Shown here piece by piece: positions 12,777 through 20,137 of a stretch of 51,165 nt of DNA. The stretch lies in assembly GCF_900114765.1 (NCBI RefSeq), contig NZ_FOUD01000017.1, forward strand, positions 1 to 51,165, written 5' to 3'. A program made the translations under genes and the position numbers. Origin of the DNA: Halopseudomonas pachastrellae. Its GTDB lineage: Bacteria > Pseudomonadota > Gammaproteobacteria > Pseudomonadales > Pseudomonadaceae. Position 1 is the stretch's first letter, and every line of letters starts with the position of its first letter. The notes under the pieces were generated by a model. The model worked only from the letters and a program-made list of their open reading frames with translations, was not told where the DNA came from and did not search any database.

Positions 12777-13180
12777 AGTAGGGCTCCCCCCCCATTGAGA
12801 AATCGTGGTCACTCGTTATTGTAGTCGGCATTTTTGCGGGGGCAGCGCCAATGCCTTTCTAGGACGCTATCGTGAATGAGGGTTTTGTGTGGAGTCAGGG
12901 TTGCACTACGCCAGATGCTTGGTGTGGCACACCGGAGCTGCTGGTATCGGAATCAGAATATGGATACAGACCCGAGGTCCTTCCAGCCTTCCATGATGAC
13001 TGTCACGTGGCGGGAGGCTTCACCGCATCTATGTACGCTTCTTCCGTTTTAACTGCCGGAAGCCAATCCTTGGCGGCTTGGCGGCTTGGCGGCTTGGCGG
13101 TTGCTACATTTCGGTCCATATGGCTGTTATTGGGCGTTGCGGGCGAGTATCTGCAATGTTCGATATGATGAGAGGTGTGT
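12777..13180. other. Noncoding stretch between endonuclease and MazE-like gene
   Basis: No convincing gene. A GTG-started frame (12872-13168) has atypical composition and spans the 8-base tandem repeat. The region also holds an eight-base C run (12786-12793) and the divergent promoters expected for its two neighbours, none of which I can pin down. Confidence 0.5.
13070..13100 (+). repeat. Tandem repeat of an 8-base unit, about 3.9 copies
   Basis: TTGGCGGC is repeated at 13070, 13078 and 13086, with a seven-base fourth copy at 13094. It lies 80 bases upstream of the MazE-like gene. Copy number could vary by slippage, but no reading frame that depends on it is convincing. Confidence 0.9.
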
Positions 13181-13447
13181 ATGGACGTCAAAATTCAGAA
13201 GTGGGGCAGAGGGGCGGCGATCTTCCTGCCGTCCGCTGTGCTTGAGCAGCCGAGTCTAGCCGTTGGTAATGTGCTAAGACTTGTTGTTACGCCTGAAGCG
13301 ATAACACTGAAACCGGTTAGTGCGACGCCGCACTACAAATTGGCTGACTTGATCGCGCAGTGCGATGTTAGCGTGCCGGAGCCGGCAGACCTTCACGCGT
13401 GGAGCTTAATGCAGTCGGTGGGGCGTGAAGTAGATCTGGGAGAATAG
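13181..13447 (+). CDS. MazE/AbrB-type antitoxin-like protein without partner toxin
   Basis: An 88-residue protein. It opens with a swapped-hairpin AbrB/MazE DNA-binding domain (MDVKIQKWGRGAAIFLP... through about residue 50) and continues with a tail of the kind that wraps MazF (YKLADLIAQCD...). The ATG at 13181 follows AGAGG at good distance. MazE normally sits directly upstream of mazF, but the 234 bases downstream hold no toxin-like frame. It is either an orphan antitoxin, which could neutralise a toxin encoded elsewhere, or a stand-alone regulator. Confidence 0.75.
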   Translation: MDVKIQKWGRGAAIFLPSAVLEQPSLAVGNVLRLVVTPEAITLKPVSATPHYKLADLIAQCDVSVPEPADLHAWSLMQSVGREVDLGE

Positions 13448-13641
13448 AGTCGGCGATTGCTGGCGTTGGCATATTTCGGGAGCCTGTAGGGAAGTGCGGG
13501 GGAGACGGCGCAAATTATTCGCGAGCTCTGGTTGTGTTGTGTGGCCTATAGCGTTTTCAGCACGGGAGACTGCATTACGAATTGCGGAAAGCTGCTGTTG
13601 ACGTCGTATACGCGCCCACCTTGTCTCCCAAAGACTGAAGT

Positions 13642-13674
13642 GCCCCTATCCCATGATGGCACTGGGGTAGGGGC
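13642..13674. terminator. Hairpin between convergent MazE-like and alpA genes
   Basis: A 12-base-pair stem (GCCCCTATCCCA with TGGGGTAGGGGC, one G-T pair) and a nine-base loop lie between two convergent genes, where a bidirectional terminator is expected. There is no long T-run on either side. Confidence 0.5.
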
Positions 13675-13681
13675 TCAGAGC

Positions 13682-13858
13682 TTAAGCTACGGACGGCGCC
13701 ATCCAGTCCTCAATCTGATCGCTGCGCCAGGCAACACGTCGAGGCCCCAGTTTTGTACGCTGCGGAAAAATGCCGAGTTTTTCCCACCGGTATATGGTGC
13801 TGGATGACAGTGACGTCCGGGCGATGACCTGTTGCAGTGTGTAATAGGTTGTACGCAT
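13682..13858 (-). CDS. alpA: AlpA-family excisionase-like regulator
   Basis: A 58-residue MerR-like winged HTH protein translated from ATG at 13858 to TAA at 13682. It has the AlpA pattern: YYTLQQVIARTSLSSSTIYR, then WEKLGIFPQRTKLGPR, then VAWRSDQIEDWM. GGAG lies eight bases before the ATG. AlpA-type proteins control integrase or excision genes of P4-like prophages and islands. The integrase of this element is 6.3 kb to the right, so it may regulate excision, but no direct link is visible. Confidence 0.85.
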   Translation of the reverse strand: MRTTYYTLQQVIARTSLSSSTIYRWEKLGIFPQRTKLGPRRVAWRSDQIEDWMAPSVA

Positions 13859-13956
13859 ATGAAACTCCAGTCGTATAAATAGGATACGGGAATATTTTGA
13901 GTTTTCGGAGGTAATGGTAGTTTTGACGCTGATTTTTCAACGGAGTGTTGAGCCTC

Positions 13957-14268
13957 ATGCCTAATGATCTGCGCAGCTCATTTAGTAGTTTTTTCTATGC
14001 GTTCATGCAGGTTGCGTTTGCAGCTGCATTACTGTTCGTGTTGTGGTTGGATGCACAGCTGGAACCGGACCAATCTGTATTTTTAGTGGTGCAGTCAATT
14101 GCAGTTTTTTCGCTGGTTTTGTCTGTCTGCTGGTTGTTGGTTGCAGTTTTTTCCAGCCAGCTGTCCGGCGTCCTCGCAGGTATTCGAGCGCACCCCTGGG
14201 GGCACGCAATCGGTGTGGTGGCGAGTGCGGCTATGTTCTGGGTGGCCTGGTGCCAGGTCCCAATTTGA
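13957..14268 (+). CDS. Small membrane protein, hypothetical
   Basis: A 103-residue protein with three likely membrane helices (about 14-32, 42-63 and 82-100) and few charged residues. The ATG at 13957 has GGAG 11 bases upstream; GTG (13945) or TTG (13948) starts a few codons earlier are possible. I do not recognise a family. Confidence 0.6.
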   Translation: MPNDLRSSFSSFFYAFMQVAFAAALLFVLWLDAQLEPDQSVFLVVQSIAVFSLVLSVCWLLVAVFSSQLSGVLAGIRAHPWGHAIGVVASAAMFWVAWCQVPI

Positions 14269-14556
14269 GGAGCCGATATTTTTTGCGGCGTTGGTCTCAG
14301 CAGTTTTGCCGGTCGTAATGATTAAACGCGCGAGCGGTTGGGGGCTGCACGTTTCAACTCTATTCGGTTACTAATAATTTAATTGCTGTTTTCTGGTCTA
14401 GCCAGCTACTAGAATGAGCCTGAAAGCTCATGGTCTAGAGACTATCTGGGCGGTATTAGAGTTTCAAGTTTTTTAATTGGTTGATAATTTTCAATGGTAG
14501 TCAGCAAAGCCGACCATTTTCTATGGATGGCGATTTTTATTGTCGGAACTAAGTAG

Positions 14557-15009
14557 TTACGCCTGAGCTCCCCACTCTATTGCATTTAGCAGGCGCCGAA
14601 CCTGGCGACCACCTAGTTCAGTGCGGCAATGCGATGTCGGAGACTCGCCGCCCAGAGAGAGGTTGCTTGATGAAAGCCATTTGATGGCCGCGTCTCGGGT
14701 CTCAAGCACCTCAAACGCGTGTTGGGCAACCACTAAGAGTCGATCAATTCGCTCAGAGCCGCCGCTATTAAGTCGCCCGCCGTCGCGCTCTAAACGAGCT
14801 AGTGTCGCCGGACGCGTGTTCGCCATATCAGCAGTTTCCTGCTTGGTCAGTTGAAGTGACCGACTGATCGCGCCCACGAGGGTAGCGTCGATCCCGCGCT
14901 CGATTCGCTGGATCCGCTCCCGTTCGCTGAGCTGCTGATGTCCAAGCACGATATCCCAAAATGCTTCTGTATCCGTGCTGGTTGTTGTCATGGTCATAGC
15001 TACGATCAT
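14557..15009 (-). CDS. Xre/MbcA/ParS-type antitoxin, orphan
   Basis: A 150-residue protein of the antitoxin family that pairs with RES toxins. It has an N-terminal HTH (about 28-85, with LTKQETADMANTRPATLARLE) and a C-terminal toxin-binding domain ending RTELGGRQVRRLLNAIEWG. In RES-Xre operons the toxin follows the antitoxin, but the 288 bases downstream, up to the convergent membrane-protein gene, contain no RES domain. It is therefore an orphan, or its toxin was deleted. M1, M5 and M7 are all possible starts. A complete RES-Xre pair of different sequence lies at 22029-23098. Confidence 0.75.
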   Translation of the reverse strand: MIVAMTMTTTSTDTEAFWDIVLGHQQLSERERIQRIERGIDATLVGAISRSLQLTKQETADMANTRPATLARLERDGGRLNSGGSERIDRLLVVAQHAFEVLETRDAAIKWLSSSNLSLGGESPTSHCRTELGGRQVRRLLNAIEWGAQA

Positions 15010-15727
15010 CGGCGACTGACGAACGTTAGCATAACGTGTGCGAGCCAGAAATCGCTGGAGCCATCGCTGTTACTTCGTTGGGAAATTGCGGGCGGAAATG
15101 AGCCCGCCGCTACGGATCCCTGTTTGCCGCCACGCCGCAGGGAGCCTGGCTCTTGATCTGGCTGCCTGTGCCGGTGACCTAGGGGAAGTAGCCTAAACAT
15201 TGCCTCTACTTAACGTCCTCAGCGGGCCTGGAATTCTCTGGCGCGAATTACACAGTCAGTGAGCAAGTCGCGTTCGGGTAAATTTTTACAATACCGATAT
15301 TCCCTCTAGATCGGCCTTCGATTCTGCAGGTGTGGACATGACGGAATGATGGCGGCGGTTGCGCGTTGAGCTGGGCCAATGAGCCTGGAGGGCGCCAGAG
15401 CTCTAGTGCTGTCGGAGGACGAACAGGGCGGTTGGAATCGGTCACGGATTATATCGACCTTCGGTGAGCTGGTTTCCGTTGCGTATTACGGCTCTTGCAT
15501 GTCAGGCGCCTATCGTTACTGATACTAGGATACTCCAGCGCTTTGTGCGTCCATTCGCTGATGGTTTGCTGCTGCAGGCCGCTCAAGGTGTTGTATGCCT
15601 ATGTTTAGGCATCGGAGCCTCTGCTCAGCAGTGGCGCTATAAGCGACCAACGCTATGCGACATCAGTTGTCGCGCTCTGGTGTCATGATGGCTTTTGTCG
15701 CTACCAGGAGCTAATGCGGTAAATGCT
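15010..15727. other. Noncoding stretch upstream of the tandem AAA+ gene
   Basis: No supported gene; a 74-codon frame at 15464-15688 has no ribosome-binding site or family resemblance. A small hairpin (ATGCCT / AGGCAT) lies near 15595-15612. Just before the AAA+ gene, a good AGGAG (15706-15710) precedes a two-codon ORF, ATG CGG TAA. Confidence 0.5.
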
Positions 15728-17830
15728 ATGAAAGCTTTTTCCCAGTTTCTTCCGCTTGACCTCGAACTGCCCATGACACCTCAACCCGATGTCTCGACGC
15801 TGTCGATGCATTTTGCATTTCGTCTGATGATCTATATGCAGGGGCACCGCCAGTTGCTGCAGCATCGTGGCATTGCTGACGTTGAGGTAGCTCGCAGCCT
15901 TGGACTGGGAGAATTTGTCGAAGTAGACACCTATGACCGCCAGCACTTGCAACAGCAGTTGCGCCGCAATGCTCGCTGTTTTGCCGAAGCTGGGCACAAG
16001 CTTGCTTATCCCGAGCCCCTCGGCATAAACCTCCAGGCGCTGGCGCGGATGCTAGGGCTTAACAGTGCTGCTTGTCAGGTGCTTGGGTTGTGCGCACTGA
16101 TGCACAGCGATTCCTTGCTGCACCGCTGTATTACCCTTTTTGGCGGCTTTGATAATCGCCGCTTGGTGCACACCCTTGCGCTGCTGCTGCAACTGCCGCC
16201 TGGAGATATTCAAATAGCTATGGGCAAGGGGGCGCCGCTGTTTGCCAGCGGCTTATTGGAGGTCGACTACGCGGTCGGCGACTTCCACCTCTGTGACCGC
16301 CTGTCCTTCAGTAGCCCCGACCTGCTTGATCAACTCTGTCATCACCGCGGCGCTACCGAAGACTTGTTTCGGCATTCGTTTCGGATCAGCGAGCCTGGCC
16401 TACTGAGCGCCGCCAGTTACCCCCATCTTGAGCAGGAAATTGACATTGCGCTCCGTTTTTTACGCAAGAGTCAGGCGCAGAGCAGGGTTGGCGTAAACGT
16501 GTTGATCTACGGTCCACCGGGTACAGGAAAGACCGAGCTATGCCGCCTGCTTGCCAGCGAGCTGGGAAGCGAACTCTACGAGATCGCGGTCAGTGATCGC
16601 GATGGCGATCCAATTCCTGGGCATCAGCGTCTATGCGCTCTACGCTCGGCAATGCACGTGCTACGCGGTAGTCAGGCGCTGGTGCTGCTTGATGAGATTG
16701 AGGATATCTTTCATGAGCACGGCAACAGCTCCCGGCGACTGTACAAGAGCTGGGTCAACCGCGTTCTGGAGGAGAACAATCAACCCTGTTTCTGGCTGAG
16801 CAACGACATCCGTGAGTTGGACTCGGCCTATATCCGTCGTTTCGACCTGATCATCGAGGCGACCAACCCGGCTCGGCAGTCTCGCGAACAGATTCTGCTC
16901 AATTTAGGCGCCGGGCGATTGGGGCAGGACATGCTGGGCAAGCTGACTAGTCACGATGCGCTGTCACCAGCAGTGTTCAAGCGGGCCTATGAAGTGGCGC
17001 GCATGAGTCAGCCGCGTGCGGGGCGACGGCAAAACCAAGTGCTTGAGCGCATTCTGGATGCCACGCTCAAGGCTCAAGGCCATGCTCCCCTGGAGCGGAG
17101 CGGCGATAAATCCTCCCGTCTACCGGGGCTATATTCACCTGCCCTGGTTAATACCGATATTGCCCTTGATGACCTGCTTGCCGGGCTTAGGCGCTGCCCG
17201 CAGGCGCGCCTGTGTTTCTACGGCCGGCCTGGCACCGGCAAAACAGCTTTCGCCCATTGGCTGGCTGACAGCCTCTCCAAGCCGGTGCTGGTCAAGCGCT
17301 GCTCAGACCTGATCGGTCCTTTGGTTGGTCAAACGGAGCAGAATTTAGCCGCGGCCTTCAGCCAGGCTCAAGAGACCGGTGCAGTGCTGGTGCTCGACGA
17401 GGTCGACAGCTTTCTGCAGGATCGCAGCAAGGCTAAGCACACCTGGGAAGTTACCGGCGTCAATGAAATGCTTACGCAGATGGAAGCCTTCGACGGCCTG
17501 TTCATCGCTTCGACCAACCTGATGAATGACCTGGACGAGGCAGCACTGCGGCGTTTCGATCTCAAGGTTAACTTCAAGGCGTTGCGTGCTGAGCAGATCG
17601 TTGAGTTGTTCCAGTCGCATATCCTTGAATTGAAACTGAAGGACCCGCATCAGTTAGGACTGAATAAGGTTGTCGGGTTGAACAATCTGGCCCCGGGCGA
17701 CTTTGCTGCCGTGGCCCGGCGCGCCCGTTTTAAGCCATTCAGCGATGGCCTTGGCTTTGCCGACGCGCTGGTGGAAGAGGTCGGATTGAAGCGAGACGGC
17801 GTGAAGAGGCCGATTGGGTTCGTAAACTGA
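15728..17830 (+). CDS. Tandem AAA+ ATPase of unknown function
   Basis: A 700-residue protein with a roughly 230-residue helical N-terminal domain I do not recognise, followed by two AAA+ modules. Module 1 has Walker A GPPGTGKT (262-269), Walker B LVLLDE (318-323) and the arginine-finger motif YIRRFD (369-373). Module 2 has GRPGTGKT (499-506), VLVLDE (553-558) and ALRRFD (606-611). Both sites look intact, as in Cdc48-like double-ring ATPases, so it may remodel proteins or nucleoprotein. It stands alone in the element with no obvious partner. The ATG at 15728 is chosen; an in-frame TTG at 15695 is the alternative. Confidence 0.8.
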   Translation: MKAFSQFLPLDLELPMTPQPDVSTLSMHFAFRLMIYMQGHRQLLQHRGIADVEVARSLGLGEFVEVDTYDRQHLQQQLRRNARCFAEAGHKLAYPEPLGINLQALARMLGLNSAACQVLGLCALMHSDSLLHRCITLFGGFDNRRLVHTLALLLQLPPGDIQIAMGKGAPLFASGLLEVDYAVGDFHLCDRLSFSSPDLLDQLCHHRGATEDLFRHSFRISEPGLLSAASYPHLEQEIDIALRFLRKSQAQSRVGVNVLIYGPPGTGKTELCRLLASELGSELYEIAVSDRDGDPIPGHQRLCALRSAMHVLRGSQALVLLDEIEDIFHEHGNSSRRLYKSWVNRVLEENNQPCFWLSNDIRELDSAYIRRFDLIIEATNPARQSREQILLNLGAGRLGQDMLGKLTSHDALSPAVFKRAYEVARMSQPRAGRRQNQVLERILDATLKAQGHAPLERSGDKSSRLPGLYSPALVNTDIALDDLLAGLRRCPQARLCFYGRPGTGKTAFAHWLADSLSKPVLVKRCSDLIGPLVGQTEQNLAAAFSQAQETGAVLVLDEVDSFLQDRSKAKHTWEVTGVNEMLTQMEAFDGLFIASTNLMNDLDEAALRRFDLKVNFKALRAEQIVELFQSHILELKLKDPHQLGLNKVVGLNNLAPGDFAAVARRARFKPFSDGLGFADALVEEVGLKRDGVKRPIGFVN

Positions 17831-18669
17831 AAAGTACACTGAGAGTTTTTCACGCACGCTGATTCACAAAGAATCTTGCCTTCCTAGCTTGCACTTAGGG
17901 GGGGGGCAAGTCCATCAGAGCTTATGCCCCAAATGATAAACGTGAGGCGAAGTGTGTTGAAGGCCAGAAAAGGCTGATTAAAACACGTGGAGCATACGCT
18001 TACATTCCTGATGTGTGACGAGATGCTGTAACTAGTGCCGGAGACTTGCTTGGCCCCAGCTGATGGCGGTTGCGTAATATTAGTTAAAGTGTGATGTCTC
18101 GGGTAGGGAGTGACGATTTGGGAAAGTTTGCTCTCGAATACCTTGGGTTTCTCCTTTTTAGAAGGCGTCGCTAGTGCGCGAGTTTTTAATATTTTGGGCT
18201 CAGGGTTGAGAGGGTTTTTTTAAATTCGTTTTGTTGGTCTTGCCTTTTTTGGCTCTTGCTCTCCTGAGAGAAAATGCGTTTCATATTAATTTGGCTATGG
18301 CTCGGCGGGCGATTTTAACGGCAGGGAAATATGGCGGGTTGAGCGAGATGTGAGTTGCTTTGTGATGCGGTGGCGGAGCAAGTGATGTTGGGTTTAAATT
18401 TTGCGTTCGGGTGGTTTGGAAAGTATAGGTTTCTTGCGGTGCATTCTGTTTCGCATGTAGATGCAATTCATATGCTAGTTTGAAGGGGTGTTGGTTTTTT
18501 ATCTTTCTTTATCGAGGTGCTGCTTGATGGCACGCGTTAGGGTTGTTAATCGTCAGTGAGTTCTGGGGTGGCGGGCGCTTGTTTCTCTAGAGTTTTACTG
18601 CGCTGGTTGCCTGTGGTTGAAAAAAGAAAAAGTTTTCCCATTTATAGCGCTTTATTAAAAAGCGCTTAT
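17831..18669. other. Gene-free, T-rich stretch
   Basis: No supported coding sequence in about 840 bases. Composition is more AT-rich than the flanking genes. It includes a nine-base G run (17898-17906), several T-runs on the plus strand and a hairpin at 18646-18666 (AGCGCTTT / AAAGCGCT). Confidence 0.55.
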
Positions 18670-18935
18670 CAGTTGGCGGCCGCAAAACTGAGTGCAACAC
18701 CTGACCTTTCCGGTACAGTGTCGCCATGTCCTACCACGAACTCAGTCTCGAAGAACGCTCCAACATCCAGGTCGGTCTGCTGCGCGGCATGAGCCAGCGG
18801 GCCATTGCCCGAATGCTTAACCGCAGCCCCTCGACGATCTGTCGCGAGATCCGTCGTAACCGCGGCGCCCAAGGCGAGTACAACACCCAGCACGCCCAGC
18901 GAGCGACGTGCGAGCGCCGCATGCCCTGCCGCCCC
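18670..18935 (+). pseudogene. IS30-family transposase, N-terminal remnant
   Basis: The frame from ATG 18726 encodes the start of an IS30-type transposase: SYHELSLEERSNIQVGLL, then the HTH RAIARMLNRSPSTICREIRRN, then HAQRATCERR. Family similarity stops near residue 70 (about 18935), after which the frame reads unrelated sequence to a stop at 18980. The bases before the ATG (from about 18680) look like an IS30 terminal end. The catalytic DDE domain is missing, so this is a dead remnant. Confidence 0.8.
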
Positions 18936-19331
18936 CTTTTCTGCGGGGCTGCTTGGGAGCCTGCTCTCAGCCAATCATAGGGTTCGGTTTTTTGTCGGTG
19001 GTTACATCAGCACGTAAATTCGACCGATTTGCATGGTCTGTGAATTTTTCCAAGTAAGTGGCTGGCAGCTAGTTTTCAGCCTCTCGAAGAAAAACATGGA
19101 ATATTTGTCTGCGAGCCAGGGGTACGGTGCTATCTAAAATAGCGAAATTAGGCCCGTGGAGTGATTTTTTCTGCCCTCTGGCACCCTTGAGCGTTTTCTC
19201 AGGAAAAATTGAATCTGGCGCGAGTTTGGGGCGGGCGCGATGCCACCATTTTTCAGTAGGTATTTTGCAGCGGGGCTATTCGCGTAAGCCTTCAGGTATG
19301 GACCCATTTTGCCATTCTCTATCTATGGAAA
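18936..19331. other. Gene-free stretch before the palindrome cluster
   Basis: Nothing recognisable; short frames here have no ribosome-binding site and no family resemblance. Confidence 0.5.
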
Positions 19332-19417
19332 AATAGGGGGGTATTTGTCCCTATGTAAAGTCTCCGCGAAATTGGCAGTTTATCACCTAGGGACAAATAC
19401 CCCCCCTATTTGTCCCT
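19332..19417. repeat. Palindrome cluster, unit 1: paired inverted half elements
   Basis: A 21-base sequence at 19332-19352 (an AATAGGGGGG run followed by TATTTGTCCCT) recurs as its exact reverse complement at 19389-19409. The second copy overlaps another half site at 19408-19417, so 19389-19417 can itself fold into a hairpin with AGGGACAAATA / TATTTGTCCCT arms around CCCCC. The half site ATTTGTCC is the one found in the next three palindromes. Confidence 0.85.
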
Positions 19418-19474
19418 AAATATGGAAAATCACCTCTGAGCCAGGCGGCATCGATTGCTGTTTGCTGCAGGGGT

Positions 19475-19498
19475 ATTTGTCCCTAATTAGGGACAAAT
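19475..19498. repeat. Palindrome cluster, unit 2
   Basis: A perfect 24-base palindrome with arms ATTTGTCCCTAA / TTAGGGACAAAT. It is preceded by GGGGT and followed by GGGGTA, so the unit as a whole has an orientation (plus). Confidence 0.92.
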
Positions 19499-19596
19499 GG
19501 GGTATGACTCGATACAAAAGGCCGCTGGCGAATCAGTCGGTTGGTGGCCGACTCGTTATGTGACCCGAGCTCCATCGAGTAGACGGGAATAACCCC

Positions 19597-19620
19597 ATTT
19601 GTCCATATATATGGACAAAT
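19597..19620. repeat. Palindrome cluster, unit 3
   Basis: A perfect 24-base palindrome with arms ATTTGTCCATAT / ATATGGACAAAT. The centre differs from units 2 and 4 but keeps full symmetry, i.e. compensating changes on both arms. Its flanks (AACCCC and CACCCC) show it in the opposite orientation to units 2 and 4. Confidence 0.92.
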
Positions 19621-19663
19621 CACCCCTAGGATAGGGAGCGCTGCCTGTATGGCGTGTGGGGGT

Positions 19664-19687
19664 ATTTGTCCCTAATTAGGGACAAAT
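19664..19687. repeat. Palindrome cluster, unit 4
   Basis: Identical to the 24-base palindrome of unit 2, again preceded by GGGGGT (plus orientation). It lies about 0.45 kb beyond the stop codon of the integrase, which is on the minus strand. Confidence 0.92.
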
Positions 19688-19953
19688 AGGTATTGGCTGC
19701 TGTCAAATTGACAGGGCTTTCGATGCGGTTGCCGAAGATGAACGTCATATCTGCCACCTGCCGCTTGAGCCTTGGCAGATGCGGGGGCTGGGAAGGTGCG
19801 AGACCATCAGGCTGTATAAGCTTAGGCGGAAAGCCTGAGCACGGATACTTCCCGGCGGGCGCCCTGTCTGTCATTAATCTTGCGCGATGGAGATTTCGAC
19901 ACGAAGAAGGTGCTATACACTGAAAATTAGATTATTAGCGCTATAAAGTAACA

Positions 19954-20049
19954 AGTGGCTGGCGTGATCTCAGCATGCCCGGCAGCACTTTCTATAACTG
20001 GTGGAGCAAATATGCCGGTGTGGATGTAGTGAGCGTAGTGCCCTTTTAA
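19954..20049 (+). pseudogene. IS3-family OrfA (HTH) remnant
   Basis: The frame reads WRDLSMPGSTFYNWWSKYAG then VDVVSVVPF and a stop. It matches the C-terminal end of the HTH of IS3-type OrfA proteins (CRDLGMS.STFYNWRSKYGGM). Nothing of the rest of the element is seen. It is too short to be functional. Confidence 0.6.
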
Positions 20050-20137
20050 CGAAGTAAAGTCATTTCTTAGGCCGATGATTCGTAGGGCGCCTAGATTGTT
20101 ATGTATCTCAGGACTGATCTGAAAATCTACAATATAA

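Noticed and set aside
12872..13168. 98-codon frame with GTG start
   Set aside because: No ribosome-binding site, an unnatural composition, and it runs through the tandem repeat.
15464..15688. 74-codon frame upstream of the AAA+ gene
   Set aside because: No ribosome-binding site, rich in Cys and Leu without a pattern, no family resemblance.
19332..19687. CRISPR array
   Set aside because: Units are palindromes in alternating orientation at irregular distances (about 70 to 120 bases), without uniform spacers or cas genes.
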